A DNA stretch of 64,000 bases from Enoplosus armatus (lineage: Eukaryota > Chordata > Actinopteri > Centrarchiformes > Enoplosidae): the NCBI RefSeq assembly GCF_043641665.1, contig NC_092192.1:19246658-19310657 (forward strand), read 5' to 3'. Positions 20,156 through 33,700 of the stretch are shown here, in pieces. Position 1 is the stretch's first letter. Every line of letters starts with the position of its first letter. Made by a program: the position numbers and the translations under genes. The notes beneath the pieces are model-generated. The model saw nothing but the letters and a program-made list of their open reading frames with translations. It searched no databases and was not told the DNA's origin.

Positions 20156-23100
20156 TAAGGTGGTCTAGCAATTTGTGTTGTCCATTTATTTAAAACATGT
20201 CTAATAATAGTAGTCCACTGTTTAACAGATTAACAGAAACAGACTGCTGCTAATGAACTGGTTCCAATGCAGTGCGGATGTACTTGTGTGTTTCCTATAG
20301 TGTTCTCTGCATCCTGTCTCTTCTCATTGTCCAGAGTGTCCACTTGGATAAACATGTCTGCTTGGTGGCACATCTGATAAGGACCCTGAATCATGTGGCT
20401 CTGCCCCTGAACTCTTCAAACTAGCTTGTCAGTATATTACTCTAAATCCTCTGATTGACAGGATATCCCTCAAATGGATCTGTGGGGATTTCATGGGAGA
20501 TTTTAAGGAAATAAAATGCTAAATAAAGGGAAGAAGGGATTTTCATTTTGCACTGTGCCTTTATGTCTTACTCGCCAATGTCAGTCAGAGCAGAAGGAAG
20601 GAGGGTTTTCTTTAGCCTCTCTGCTAGAACCACAAGTTGTGCCCAGTGAACATGTGTTACAAGGTGAAACCGGTCATTGAGACAGCTTGCTGTGTGCTTT
20701 CTTCCTCCACATCGTCTGTCCAGGCAGTAAAGTCCTTAGTTCAACACAAACGGGTTGTGTTGCAACGCCTGAAGTGTTTCCAGCAACCTGTAATTACTGT
20801 ATCTAGACTGTCCAGTACAATAAACGGCATAATAAAACCTAAAGAGAGAATAAAGTTCTCTTGTCATGTAGTAAAATACTGAGCACATGTATCTATATTA
20901 AAATACTGAACACATCTATATTAATAGATTATGAAGTGAGTTGAATGGGTGTGTAAATGTGTTGCTAAAAGAGGGTGCGATGCAGGAAGCAGTTGGAATT
21001 CAGTCAGGTGTGATAGGTTCGACGGTCTTTGATGTGACCTTCTAGCAGCTAAAACAAACATTTTAATGGCAGAGATTTGGCAGGAGTCCATAGAAGAGAT
21101 GAAGTTAGCTTCTTCTTGAAGTTGTTACATTATTCACTGTAGATATAATATTCATAGTGTCATCATGTTTCTGCATAAAGATTAAATTGCTATGTGCTGA
21201 CTTGACATATTCCAGGTCTTTTATTGTGCATTTTTTTGAAATTATATCATGCACCATTGTCTGCCTCCAGAGATACGAGTGTGGGGCAAAGGGAGGAAGC
21301 CCAAATAAGGGTGTAGCTGCATTGAGGGTCCTGGGAGGCTCAGTCAGATAGCAGTAGTGGCAGATTGGCTGTGTGGGCGCATGCATGACAGAGTAGGAAG
21401 TCATCCCTTAAATCCTGCTGCGCCTCCCTCTGTGCCAAGGTTTCACACTGCCAAAGCCCCGGCTGTGATCAGGAGCCTGCAGAACCGCCACCACCTCAGC
21501 GGAGATCTGCTGCTCTCTCCTCTACGTTTTATTAACGGCTACTTTCCTGCAGTAAAGCTGAGCGTGAGGAGGTTATTCCTGTTTCAGCTGCGTGATTATA
21601 CTGCTGGGACCACCAAGTGTCTGTCAGAGCTGGCACTTATATTGGAACCCAGGATTTTTATCCTGCAATTGATCTGTTGTGAATGAAAAAATGTAAAAAA
21701 AAAAAAAAACCATCTCCTGCACATGACATAACAGCAGACTGGTGCAGGCTGCTCCCAGTGGACACAGTAACACAGATGTATGACACCATAATGGTGTGTG
21801 AGGCGTGAGAGCCGCAGCTGCACAGGCACACAGACGTCGATCGATTTTTAATTCCAATTCCCAACCGCCTCCCTTCCCAGGGTGAAGAAGATACACTGCA
21901 TGATGGCAGCTGACCCCGAGAAACAGGGTTATTTTTAGAGAGAATAGTTATGGATTACAACATTTTCAATATCTCAGCAAAATTCCAGGCAAAACGACAT
22001 CAGTGTCCTGTTTGTGCACAATCTTGTTTTCACAGCCACCTGTGAAGGTGAGGGACACCACCAGCTAAAGATTAACTGTTTCACCGCGGCACGTTAATGG
22101 TCATCACAGGTCAGGTGGCTGGGGCTGTGGAGGGAAACGTAATAGCTGTCATGGGAGCAGGGCAGAGCAGAGGTCAGCGACCTTTCCTGTGCATTTGGAC
22201 GCCTCATCACTTTTAGTGACAGGAAGCAGGTGTACTACTATTAGCTGCTCATATTTTTGTGCCATACTTGGTTGATTAATTATTATTCAAATGAGTAAAT
22301 GAGGAATTGTTTGCATTAGAATCAAAGCACTGCGGATATTTTAAAGAACTGCAGCACATGTTACTCTGTTGTCTACATCTGCTCTGTTCTCACATGTGGT
22401 ACACTTGCTTGAAATGCATTCACTTTGCTCTTCTCTTATGAACAGAGTTACTGGTTTGTTTACATGCACACGGATCGGAGCGGGTGATTTCTCCCCATCT
22501 TTGTCCTCTCTGTGCCAGAGTGACAATGGTGCATGAGAGAGGGAGACTGAGCCGGAGGGAGGAGGGAGAGGAGGAGGATGAGAGAGAGGAAGAGTAAAGA
22601 CAGGGAGCAGGCATTCCTCGTGTCTTCTCTCACTGTTCTCATGTGGAAATTTGAGTGTTGAATAATTCATAGCCGGTGGGAGGTGAATAATGAATATGTG
22701 CAAGTGATTAAAGGACGCATGCTGATGAGCTGGAGAGAGCGAGCGAGAGAGAGGAGGGCTTCCCCCGCTGTGAGCTCTCACCTGCTTCAGCAACAGAAAA
22801 CAGAAAGGGGGAACAAATGAAAATGCTCCAGTAGAGGAGCTAAAATAGCATGCATACATTTACAAAGCGTCACTCTTATCCACGTGCTCTGCTTGATGCA
22901 TTTGTTTGCTCCGAAGCTCTCTGAATGCCACAAAACTGTGTAAATGGAGTGAAAAGGAGAACCCATGTTTAAATAATCCATCGCTGCAGCATCACGCAGG
23001 ACTGTGTCTGCATGCTGGGGTTTCCTATGCAGGGAGGGGTGGGAGTGGGAGCCGGTGCATCTGGGGTTTATCTCCCTCTCCCTAACACACTCTCTGTTTT

Positions 23101-24219
23101 AGCATGTGTGTGTGTGTGCATGTAAATTATTCTCTGTGAAGCTGTGCATGTGTCTACGCTGACACATCTCAGCCCATGCATGTGTGGTTGCTTTTTTGTG
23201 GAACGTGGGCCATTGGCTCCAGTGTTAAAAGTAACTCCTCCACATCCACCCACGCAACACCCACTGTTACGCACAACTATTCTAAATATACACCTCACAT
23301 GTATGTGAAGAAGCAACACGCCCCCGGGCAAGACAAAGGAGCACGCTGTGCTTTTACTTATTAAAGCCGTGTAGGAGGGATGTGCATGAGTGGTGGAGGT
23401 TATAACCTGACAGTTTCATTGAAGCTGGGGCAAAACACCAGGGAGCAACTACGCATGGGAAGAGCAGAGGCTGGTGTGTGATGTGTGCTGTTAAGACTTT
23501 ATTTTCTTGTATGTGAACGTGTGCAGCAGCATGTATTGTGACAAATCGGTGGGTGTGTGGCAATGCAAGTGAAATGATCTGTGCTTATTGAAGGCAACGC
23601 TGAGGGTTTCCCTTTTTAATGACACCAAGCAGCCGGGAGTCCGTTCAGCAGGTGCCGCAGGAATAATTCCTCCTGACGACACGCACACAATGAAAGAATA
23701 TGTGGGTGTTAAGGCTCTCAGACCTGGAATAAAGGTTGTGTGAAAATAGCTGCAGTAAATGAAATGAGCCATAAACAGATTTTAGACTACTTTTAAAAGC
23801 AAGTTGTTTTTAAAAGGTGATTAAAAGCTTATAAATTTGTATTTTGATTACTTGTAAGTTATTATTTCTGTGTGGACAAAAAAGCTGCTGTGGAAAATCT
23901 TACATCAAGATTTGACTAATGTCTGCCATCTTGAAAGTTTAATTGGCGTGTAGGATCCCTTTAAAACTCTGTTATCTTTAGATCAGCATTAATCAGTTTT
24001 ATCTGCTTTATGGCCACTCAGGGGCAGAAACCACAACAACGGACCTAGTAATAAACTATGTGAATAGTTTACCTGGCCTGAAACTATGAACCCATACATC
24101 TACTGATGGTCTGTCCTATCTATGCTTAAATACCTTTTATGCTTTTGTTTGGTTTGGTTTGGTTTGTTTGTTTGTTTGTTTTTTTCGGTTTATTGTGATC
24201 TGTCTGTTTCAGATGTTGA

Positions 24220-24505
24220 TGTCGATGTTGAGGTTTTGTTTTCTTGTTTCTTTCCAGCATTCCTCATATAACACAAGTTATACGTTATATTAACGTACAC
24301 ACCACCCCTGTACCCCCTGCGTTACATTAACGCACCCACCCCCTACTGGACACTTTATTTGGTCACTGCACTGTTTGTTATTTATCTTATCTCATTGTTT
24401 TACCTTTATATTTTTACATATTTGTTGTCAGCACCATCAGACCACGGCAAATTCCTTGTAATGTATGTTACTTGACAATAAAGAGTTTCTGATTCTGATT
24501 CTTCT
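24220..24505 (+). mobile_element. LINE 3' tail fragment with ATTCTG tail
   Basis: Contains CACTTTATTTGGTCACTGCA, GGCAAATTCCTTGTAATG, ACTTGACAATAAAGAG and a short TCTGATTCTGATTCT tail, the usual 3' end of another fish LINE group. Truncated, with no coding part. Confidence 0.65.
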
Positions 24506-24606
24506 CTTTTTGTACATATTGATATCTTGAGATGATATCTTATGTCAATGTCTGATGAATAAAGTGTTAAAAAGAATAAGAAAGAAATCCACAGCAAGCA
24601 GGACAT

Positions 24607-24607
<1 letters not shown>

Positions 24608-24638
<31 letters not shown>
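24608..24638. repeat. (CA)n microsatellite
   Basis: About 15 uninterrupted CA units. Confidence 0.98.
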
Positions 24639-24639
<1 letters not shown>

Positions 24640-24761
24640 TTTGACATGTTATGGCCTTATGAAGTAGCTATGGCTAACGTGTTAGCAAACTGCGACACAA
24701 AGCAACATTAGATGTGTCTCTGACCACCTGATGAATGTAAGTCCACTGTTCTCTCTCCTTT

Positions 24762-25285
24762 CAGCTCTGTTTTGGTTTCCACCAACTCCTGTTCACCAGC
24801 TCGTCTCTGCCTTCTCCTGCATGGCGTTTGGTGCTGGGCAGGTCGCGTACAGAGGCTATGAACGGCTGCCTGATGCCGAAAACAAGGTGGATAGGTTTTT
24901 TTTCACAGAAGACATTTTGAAATGTCACTGTAGGAAAAGCACAGCTGTAAATAATAAATTGACATGATGGCTGAATTTAGCTGCTTTGGTTTCAGGGTCC
25001 TGGTATTGAGCATGCTGGGACACTTGGATAGAATAGAGCAACAATGTTAATGGTATTAGTAACATGCTTTTCCTACTATGAAAATAAAATGTCTGCCGAA
25101 AAAAGAAGCCTACATGACAGCAGTGAGACTGAACCCAAACAGTAATGTTTGAGGAGCTCTGTACAGCTGAGGCGAGCTGCAGGTCGGCTGATAATTCTCC
25201 GTGGGTTCATTGACTTCTTTAACATTACACACAGTCATTTGACCCTTTGTTCATATGGAAATATTGATAAGTGCAGCTTTAAGGC
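24762..25285 (+). repeat. Dispersed teleost repeat, family shared with 62.0 kb
   Basis: Shares AGCTCTGTTTTGGT-TCC, GGCAGGT(A/C)G(T/C)GTACAG and a terminal GTGCAG(C/T)TTTAAG with 62028-62325 in the same order. An exon-like piece inside it (acceptor tttcag, open frame to a gtgg donor) is part of this repeat rather than a gene. Confidence 0.6.
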
Positions 25286-25883
25286 CATGGCTAAAACCCG
25301 CAGTGTGTGGCTTGTTTTCCAGTGTGTGTTCTAAGTGGTGCTGCCTTGACAGAGCAGAGGGCCATGCTTCTGGTGAGGGTCAGTGTTCCCCAGAGTGGAG
25401 CAGCCTCCTGGGGTCTTCAGCTGGGAAAATAAATCAATGTTCCCTCTCTCCTCGTCTTGAATCATCAAAGCTGGCTGACACAGCTCTCCAGTCACATTCC
25501 TTAACATGACCTGAAGGGGGGAAAAAATACAACTGACAAGTTAGTGATTTCACAAGAAAAGGCTGAATGGATTGTAGTGATATAATACAAGGAAGGATAA
25601 CGGGCACACGCCTCAGAAAAAGCTCTGTGTCATCATGATTAAATTTCCTCATACTTACCATAGCTGTGCCATTTGTCACACATCTCTATGCTGTTGACAT
25701 CATTTGTTATTAGAGGAGGGGTAATCTGGAGAAGTTCTGATCAGTGTTTGGCTCTTACACACAATCAAACACTCAGCTTCCTCTTCCTGCTTGTGGGGGG
25801 ATTGAATGTGAGGCGGGCACTGCGGGAGAGAGTTCACAAAGAGACAGACACGGAGGATGTCTGGGGGACCATTTCTCGTGAAA

Positions 25884-25932
<49 letters not shown>
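25884..25932. repeat. (CA)n microsatellite
   Basis: About 24 CA units. Confidence 0.98.
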
Positions 25933-25933
<1 letters not shown>

Positions 25934-26280
25934 TCCTTGGAAACGGTGCATGCCACAGACTTAAGGTCTCAGTATTCAGGGGCCCACGTGACAGCAGGTG
26001 TTGACTTGGAGCCACAGCAATCAGCTAAGTGAGCGAGCTCCTCTCTCCGATAAGAGGCCGCATCTCTCAGCACGTTTAGATGCTAAGAATGACCACCTGA
26101 TAGTGGCGTCTATGACGCAGCTCCTTCAAGGTGACATGGTAAACCCATGTGTATTTTCCTGCAAGAATAAATAGTAATCTGTCAGAAACTTCCATGTATT
26201 TGGGTAATAGGTGGAATATAACCACTTGACCAAAAAAAAGAACGAAAGATCAAGAAAAAAAGAATTACCTGGCATATTTC

Positions 26281-27257
26281 AAAGGAATAGTTAGACATTT
26301 TGGGAAATAAGCTTGTGTTGTCACTGTTAGGTTGCCAGGAACTCACAGTGCCCAGCCGCTGTTCACAAAGAAACAGTTACAGTGAATAACTCATTGGTGA
26401 TGTGGTTCTAGGGGTGGTCGAACCATTTTTGTCCAGACTGAAATATCAATTGTTGGATGGATTGCCATGAAATCTGGTGCAGACATTCATGGTTCCCAGA
26501 GGACGAATCCTAATGAGTATTCTTCCAGTGCCACTGTGAGGTTGACATTGTGGTTTTAAGTGAAATGTCTACTATTGGATAGATTGTCATGAAATTTGCT
26601 TCACACATGAATGTCTTTAGACAGCTTTAGAGATAGAGTCAGGGTCAGTGGCGTGTGGTCCATTAAGGGCGTTGGGGCGCCGCCCCTCCTGCAATTCCAA
26701 TTGTGAAATACATATTTTAATGAAAAATCGTTAATGTTATTGTTGTGTGTGTGTGTGTGTGTTTAAGTTGTCACTCTCACATAAATCATACATTATAACA
26801 GAAATGTGCGATGACAAATAGAAAAGCGCTGCCTACAGTCTCATCACACTTAACTCCGCCCGACAGCGGTATGTGTGTAATATGTTCGGCTTTCCCTGGT
26901 GGCCCCTGATTGGTTGACACGGCACCGGAAAATAACTGGATCTGGAACTGAAGAAATGTTGCCAAATTGGGCGATTTTCCTCCCATTTAGGTGGCTGTAG
27001 GATGGTTTCATGTCGGTAAAAATGAGCTTGGGTGGGTTGACAAAATGGTGCCAAGATTTAGTTGCCCGGGGTATCAGGGTAGTTGTTTCCCCCTGATTCC
27101 AGTCTTTATGCTACGCTAAGCTAATCACCTTCTGGCTTGAGCTCCATACTAAGCACACAAACATGAGAATGGTATCGATCTTCATATCTAACTCAGTATG
27201 AAAATATATTTTTAAAAAGAAAATGCATCCCAAAATGTCAAACAATTTCTTTAAGAT
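26281..27257 (+). repeat. Composite nested repeat
   Basis: Left end AAAGGAATAGTTAGACATTT and right end CCCAAAATGTCAAACAATTT are imperfect inverted termini of the family also seen at 56010-56440, whose internal CTTAGC/GCTAAGC block is partly kept near 27110. Between them lie unrelated insertions: a second repeat (26400-26640) that recurs inverted at 30.5 kb, a (GT)n stretch, and a GGGGCGCCGCCCC palindrome near 26673. Confidence 0.6.
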
Positions 27258-28979
27258 AGTTTGCGGATTTCCAAACCAAAAAATGTATGCCTATATTTTA
27301 ATACAGTAATATAGTTGACCCATTTTTTTGTTGTTGTTGAAATCAATACATTAGCTCTTGGGATAAAACCTTTTCCTGGAGCTATACGTGTCACTTTTCA
27401 GCAAAAATACCCTTGCGATGTGGTCACATTCTCTCATACACCTCCACGGAGGTTGGCTTCCTGTATCGCAGCATTTATTGTTATTGGCATCGATGCAACA
27501 AATTATTTCCCAGCTCTTTTCTTGTGCTTGCGATAAGAAACTTAATCAGTGTTTATGATCATATCAACACAGAGGGGCTGCTCTTCAGAAGTCGGTGCCA
27601 GTACACTGCTGTGACACCAGCCAGCTCCAGCATGCAGCAGGCTGAAGGTCTTTGCTGAGTGGTAAAAGTCATGCATGGCGGCATGTTGCAGACTAACTCA
27701 CTGACTACCTGTCTAGCTTGACTCAGTGGCTCCATTCTCCCTCCCTCTGTATCCTGGTGTTCTAAGAATGGTTGTGTGCCATGACGTGAGACAGTTTTGT
27801 TTCCCATTGTCCCGGGGTGGACAAGGAGTCTCTACTTTTCCCCCTTGGAGACTTTTTGAGGCTGTGTCACACAAACTGTATGATGGAATATAGAGCACGT
27901 AGCCATGGATTCACTACAACATTAGTCGTCTGAAAAACTCTGGGAAAGTAACGCGGAGAGATTTCTCATTATGCTTAGATTTAGTGACCGCGTCACCTGA
28001 AGGATGTGCAGCACTGCGTTCCCTGCCCAGGTTTCCAGCTCACTGACACGCCCTGACAGATATTAGAAGAGAGTGATGTTTTCAGAAAATGCTTCTGTGC
28101 CAAGTCAGCGCCTCAAAATAAGTTTTCTCCATTAAAAAGTTTGCCAGAAGTTATACAACCCTACAGGAAGATGTCCACAGAGATATACAGCAAAAAGTCA
28201 GAAACACTGGAAGGAAACGAAGGCAAACTATGATGCTGTTCAACACACATAAATATAATAAATACAAAACATTCAGTGAAAATTCTCAAGTTATCACCCA
28301 GCAGAAACAATATCCTAGTTAGACATTATTTGACCCATATACAGGGACAGTATAAGAATAACATATATATATATATCATGTGCAAACACTACCAAACATG
28401 TGTAGAAAAATCTGTGACGCAGGCTTGAAGTCAAAACATTTGGACACAGATACGGTACAGGACGGTATGGACGGTTTGACGAAGCGGACCTTGAAAAACT
28501 GAAATCAACAATGGCTCTATCTGACAAGACGACATGCTGGTCACCACTTATCTTCACCTTGAAGACATGGAAGGAAATGTATGCGTTATGTTTGCAACAA
28601 ACTAGGTCGTCCTATATATAGAGAGGGACTGATTCTTTTTGGAGCACGGACTCAATCCTGATCCCCCTCACCTGCTCTGTCTATAGGCCGTGTGGACTCA
28701 CACGTGGGTGTATGATGTGGTCAGGCCAACATGGGGGTTTGAGGTTGGAGGTCTAGGGAAAGCTTACTATTGAATGTGCTGTGGCAGCGGTGGGAAGAGG
28801 ACAGTAATCATGAGAAAGTCAAGGCCTTGTTCATAGACCACCCACAATAAACAAACCAGGGTGAAACATCTGGAACTGCCTGTAACATCAGCGAAGGTTT
28901 GAGGCTGCAAGTACAACAGTCCTGTAAAATACTTCATCAGATTTGACCTTTCATAAACTGCTCTTACTCAGTTGTAAAA

Positions 28980-28996
28980 AAAAAAAAAAAAAAAAT
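28980..28996. repeat. poly-A tract
   Basis: A run of roughly 19 A; no retrotransposon body is recognisable to its left. Confidence 0.8.
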
Positions 28997-29249
28997 GACA
29001 TACCATAATTTTAATTATCCTACACTTCCTGTCAGGTGTCAGTTTCCCATACATGCAGTGACCTAATTGAAGAACATAAAATCAGCAGATGATGTATTGT
29101 TTTCCTTATCTCCAGTTCTCTAACTCATCCTCTTCCCCCTACAACTGAAAACAAACAAGATTCTGGGTGCCTATCTCACATCCTCCCCCTGGGCTGGGTG
29201 TGTGTGATGTCACTGTCCCTCACCCTGCGCCCCTATAGAGAGTCATCGC

Positions 29250-29482
29250 CTATGTCATCCTGTGTGGGCTCAGGACGCGACCCGGTCCCTCCTCGTACAA
29301 TGTGTGTGAGACCTGTGGGTCGGGGTCGGTAGTTCAGGTCCGCACCGTATGTCAGCGTCAAAACAAACACTATGAGAATGAGACAATGTTTGGGTGAGCG
29401 TGAAAATGGAACAACTCACCTTGGTGTCAAACCCCGTATGTGTGGGAGGGCTCATGCTCAGGGTAAAAGATGAATCTGCCAT
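29250..29482 (-). CDS. Candidate two-exon microprotein gene (speculative)
   Basis: Possible exons are 29420-29482 and 29250-29312 with a 107-nt intron (AAG|gtgagt to cccacag|GT). They give a 41-aa protein starting MADSSFTLSMSPPTHTGFDTK and ending in TAG. The start has G at -3 and G at +4, the donor is consensus, and the intron length is typical of teleosts. An in-frame stop lies a few codons upstream. I recognise no family, and both exons are short enough for chance. Confidence 0.15.
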
Positions 29483-29919
29483 TGCAGATTCATGTGAGGG
29501 TTATATCCTAATATGACATACATTACAATGTTTATAATTGTAACTAATGACTTAGGTAATGGTTAATCTATGGTCTAAAGTATTAATGCTTTAGGAACCT
29601 TTTGAGTTTCCTGGTTGTGAAAAGTCTCAGGCAACTTTATTTTTCTTTTTTTTTCCTTTAGTGCTTTAATTAATCAGGAGGACCCCTTCAATGGACCGCT
29701 TGATCACTCGCTGAGCGCATGTCATCCGAACCAAAATCCATCCTTCACTTACAGCTGCAGTTCTGATGGCTTATTAGAAAGCCCATAACTCTTTATTGAT
29801 GGTTTACTGACATTTATAACCACAGACTTAATGGCTTATTAGAAAGTCATTAAGTCATTCATGAAAGGTCATATCTCACTTTATATGTCAGGCCTGCAGT
29901 TATAAATGTTACTACATTG

Positions 29920-30309
29920 CAGTGGTGGAATGTACTAAATGAAGTACTGTACAAATATGAGGTACTTTTACTTTACTTGAGTACTTCCTTCTCATCTCAG
30001 TTACTTCTACTCCACTACATATCAGAGTGAATTATTGTACTTTTTACTGCAATACATTTATCTGACAGCAATTAGTTACAAGTTACTTTACAAATTAAGA
30101 TTTGTGCACATAAAACATATGAAGTATTTATAAAATATGATGTTTTGTACAGTGAAAACAATTAATCCTTTACTTTTAAAACACATTTTCCTAATTATAC
30201 TCACATACTTTTATTTAAGTAACATTGTCAATGCTGAACTTTTACTTGTAACAGAGTATTTTCACAGTGTGATATTAGTACTACTACTTTTACTTTTACT
30301 CCACCACTG
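29920..30309 (+). mobile_element. hAT-like non-autonomous element, complete
   Basis: A 390-bp element bounded by CAGTGGTGG and its complement CCACCACTG, with a perfect 8-bp flanking duplication CTACATTG on both sides. The 8-bp duplication is diagnostic of hAT-type transposition. No transposase ORF. The interior is AT-rich with repeated GTACTTTTACTT-type motifs shared with five other copies here. Confidence 0.9.
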
Positions 30310-30489
30310 CTACATTGTTAATAAATGTTTCTTCCACTACGATAATTCATCATATCTGAGGTTTGAATATTAAAAGGTCTTTAATAAATAGATTCAGATC
30401 AGGGTGGCATGTGCTTTGAAGGGGTCTTTCTGGATAATTAACTAAAGAGCGACATAAAAAGGCAAAGCAAGTTATGCTGGAGGTGGATA

Positions 30490-30735
30490 AACACCAACCA
30501 AAAGTATATTTTCCACCATTTTTGTTGAGACATTTCGCTCAAAACTACAAATGTCAACCTCATAGTGGCACTCAAAGAAAAGTTCCAACAAATTCATTAG
30601 GATTCATCTTCTGGGGACCATGAATGTCTGTGCAGAATTACATGGCAATCCACTGAATAGCTGTTGAGGTATTTCAGTCTGGACCAAAGACCGACAGGCC
30701 GACATCACCACCCATAGAGCCATGTCGGTACCATG
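30490..30735 (-). repeat. Inverted copy of the 26.4-kb repeat
   Basis: The complement matches 26400-26640 over several blocks: the dispersed motifs GACTGAAATA, ATGGATTGCCATG, GACATTCATGGT, AGGATGAATCCTAATGA and CCACT-TGAGGTTGACAT. The two copies are about 4 kb apart in opposite orientation. Confidence 0.75.
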
Positions 30736-33700
30736 GCTAAAAATGCCTTATTATTGCTCTATAAAGCATGAATTAATTATCAATTAAACATTAGTAAAAG
30801 CCATTCAAAAAGCCTTATTACAAAGTGGCACAGACCTTTTTTCCATGTTTCATAAGCTGACGCCAGAGAGAGCACACAGTCTCTGCTAACGCCACTTACT
30901 CTCTGTGGAGGTGTATTTCTCAGTGAAGTGCACAAATCTGAAAAAAATGATCATGTGATTGAATTCTAAAAAGCTGGTGGCTTATCAGGAAATGAAGTGG
31001 GGAACCAGAGGCTGCAGGGCAGGTTGGCAGCCTCCCTGCTGTGGGAATTGATCTAGACAAGGATAGTGGGTAAACACAAATGTTCCTTGTCTCACAGGCA
31101 ATTAAGCTCATCTAATTAAGAATTCCATCTATAGTGAAACTGAAATTTAATGAGCTGCTTAAGATGCCTCAGGTCTATCTACGTGACCTGTTTTACATCA
31201 CTGTCAGCAAAGTTGTTTCATCAGAGATGGTGATGATGTGGACGACCGTTGCAACAATTCGCTGCTCCGTTTACTGATGCAGAGGCTGCTTGCTTACTAT
31301 ACATTGATGATATCTTCATCGCAGTCAAAGGTCGTGGCCGGGGCGGATGAGGCACAAATAATGTCCCCCACAGTGGCGCCCCTGTTTTTATAAATAAACA
31401 ACATCTCATTTCTTCCAGCCAGTGACAAAATCTCATCCCATTCAGGAGAATAATTCACGGCAGGATGTGTGAATGATAAATATTAATAATCCAGGGCCCG
31501 ATGTTTTGAGAGCCGCTCATCTGGGAGAGAATTCAGGACCAGAAAAACCCAAACATGCTTCAACAAACGCCGACACGACTGTGGGAAAATATTAGATATG
31601 ACAGATTCAGGAAAAATGATACATTTGTATGGGTGACCACTGAATGGTTTTAGTTGGTTGTTTAGTTGTTGATGTAGTCGTATGTATGAAATGTGCATGC
31701 ATAAAATGACAATCAAAAGCAAAGCATTACCAGCTTTGTCTTTCCTGAAACTGCATCACATCATTCAGGTGTAAAAGCATTTGTATGCAATATCTTATAA
31801 ATGATGCCAATTATATTGTATGGATTATTAGATGCTTCAGAATGAGCATTTTCAGTATTGTCTTTTATATTATTTATGAAGTTCAAAGTTCATTATTGAC
31901 CTTGGAAACAACAGTTGACAAAATAATCAACACTACAAGGTCCATTTAGTGGCTGTTCTGGAGCTTTTGATCATATATAGTATTACATTCTTCAAATGCT
32001 CAGGAAAAAAAGGGAAATTTCCATGTCTACACTTCCATGACAACTGGGCAACTGCTGAGGAAGATCATGTGATGTGATGGAAAGCTCCACAGCTGCATCA
32101 TTTATATTCATAGGTTTTAATACTTTTTCAAATGTAATTTGTATTGTTTATGTACATATTTTACATATACATACTTGGCTACCTGGCTAAAAGGTGAGTG
32201 ACGGTTATTTATGGACTTAACATGTATGTTTGCATCTGTTTGTCCTGGTCTGGCCCTGTGTGCACACGTTACTGTGCCTCCACCCACGATTGTATCAACA
32301 GTATACTGTAGAAAGGGCAAAGGAGCTCCACTTCTGGATGGATGGAGCAGGGTGTCCCTTTAGAGATGTTCATCATCTGAATAAGTCATGGTAAAATACA
32401 TATATATATATCCTCTCTGTATCCTTCATTCCTCTTTTGCCCTGTGTAAACTGTGTGAGATTAAAGATAGAAACTGCAAAGTGATCCTGGTATGTCAACA
32501 CAAGCTCGTGTCAAATCGAGCGGAGCTGCTCTCTGTTCTGAGGGTATGTCTCCTGTAAAATCCCTGTATTCTCACTCACTGCTTTAGAGTCTTCCTGCAG
32601 GAACGTTTCCTTCCCCCCCCCCCAGCGGTGATGTATATCACACAGTCACTGTTCTACACCAGTAAGACATGCTCAAGGCTTCGATGTCTTATTGGGTTTG
32701 CGTGATCCGAGAGATCCCCCGATCAACAGCCACGCAGCTATCTGATGCTGACAAAAGCTGTCATCTGAGCAGCACCATTCAGGGCAGAATGAGGACACCC
32801 ACTTGCAGCCGATCACACAGGCAAACAAACAAATGTGGCTGGGGGTATGAGGAGAGGGTGGAAGAGGCTTCACCCTGCTGGGGTGCCTGCGGACTCCTTT
32901 GAAAACTTCTCCGCTTCTCGTCTCAAAACAGCACAAAGTCAGCAGAAGCAAGGGAAAGAGAAGCCACTTGTCCCCTTCAGGCCGGCCAGGAAAAAGGCTG
33001 AATGAACTTAAAGCAGACATCTGAGAGGCTCGCAGTGTCCCAAACTGCACAGCAGAGGAATCAACTGCCAAGAGCCCGCTGGACAGACAGGAGGACTGGG
33101 AGTGTGAAGGATTGATTTGTGGCGATAGTCATTTGATACGCACCAATAACAGCATCATGTGTGCCTTGCTAACAACACATCATGGGTGTCAATCTCATAC
33201 TTCAGCCTTATGCAATCCACCACAACTGTGTTTGTACACAGAGTAGTAGGGCCATTGGCTCCTTGTATGCACACATGCAGTGCACTTGTGTGTGCGTGCG
33301 TTTGTGTGAATGATTGACTTGGCCTCGGACACACTCAGTAATGCCACCCTCCAAATCCTGCCGATGCATTCCCTTTGAAACCGGAGTGCCTGTCTAATTC
33401 AGCGTAAAATTGAAGACGGTGAATGTGATCTGCACCTCTGGGCCGCAGCACACGGACGCCCCTGAACCTCCTCCAGCGGTGAAACGAGTGATGAGGAAGC
33501 TGTCTCTTGTTTTAATGGGTCACCGCGGCCCTAATGACGACCCGCTGAAAGTCCACTAACAGGAAGAAAAAGGGAGGGAAGTCTTTGATATTTCCTCTTT
33601 CCTTCCTCTGTTGTAAAGGCGTCAGAGGTGAGGGTTTGCTCACTCTGCCCAGCGTATGGGTTTGGCAGCCAATGAGCCCCTAATCCGGCCACGGCTCCCT

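Noticed and set aside
22341..22859. 172-codon ORF on the minus strand
   Set aside because: Ser/Pro/His-rich, no domain, over purine-rich stretches; no splice or start support.
24731..24967. Exon-like ORF (acceptor tttcag, frame with AFGAGQVAYRGYERLPDAENK)
   Set aside because: Its blocks recur in order at 62.0-62.3 kb inside an mtmr4 intron, so it is a dispersed repeat rather than a gene.
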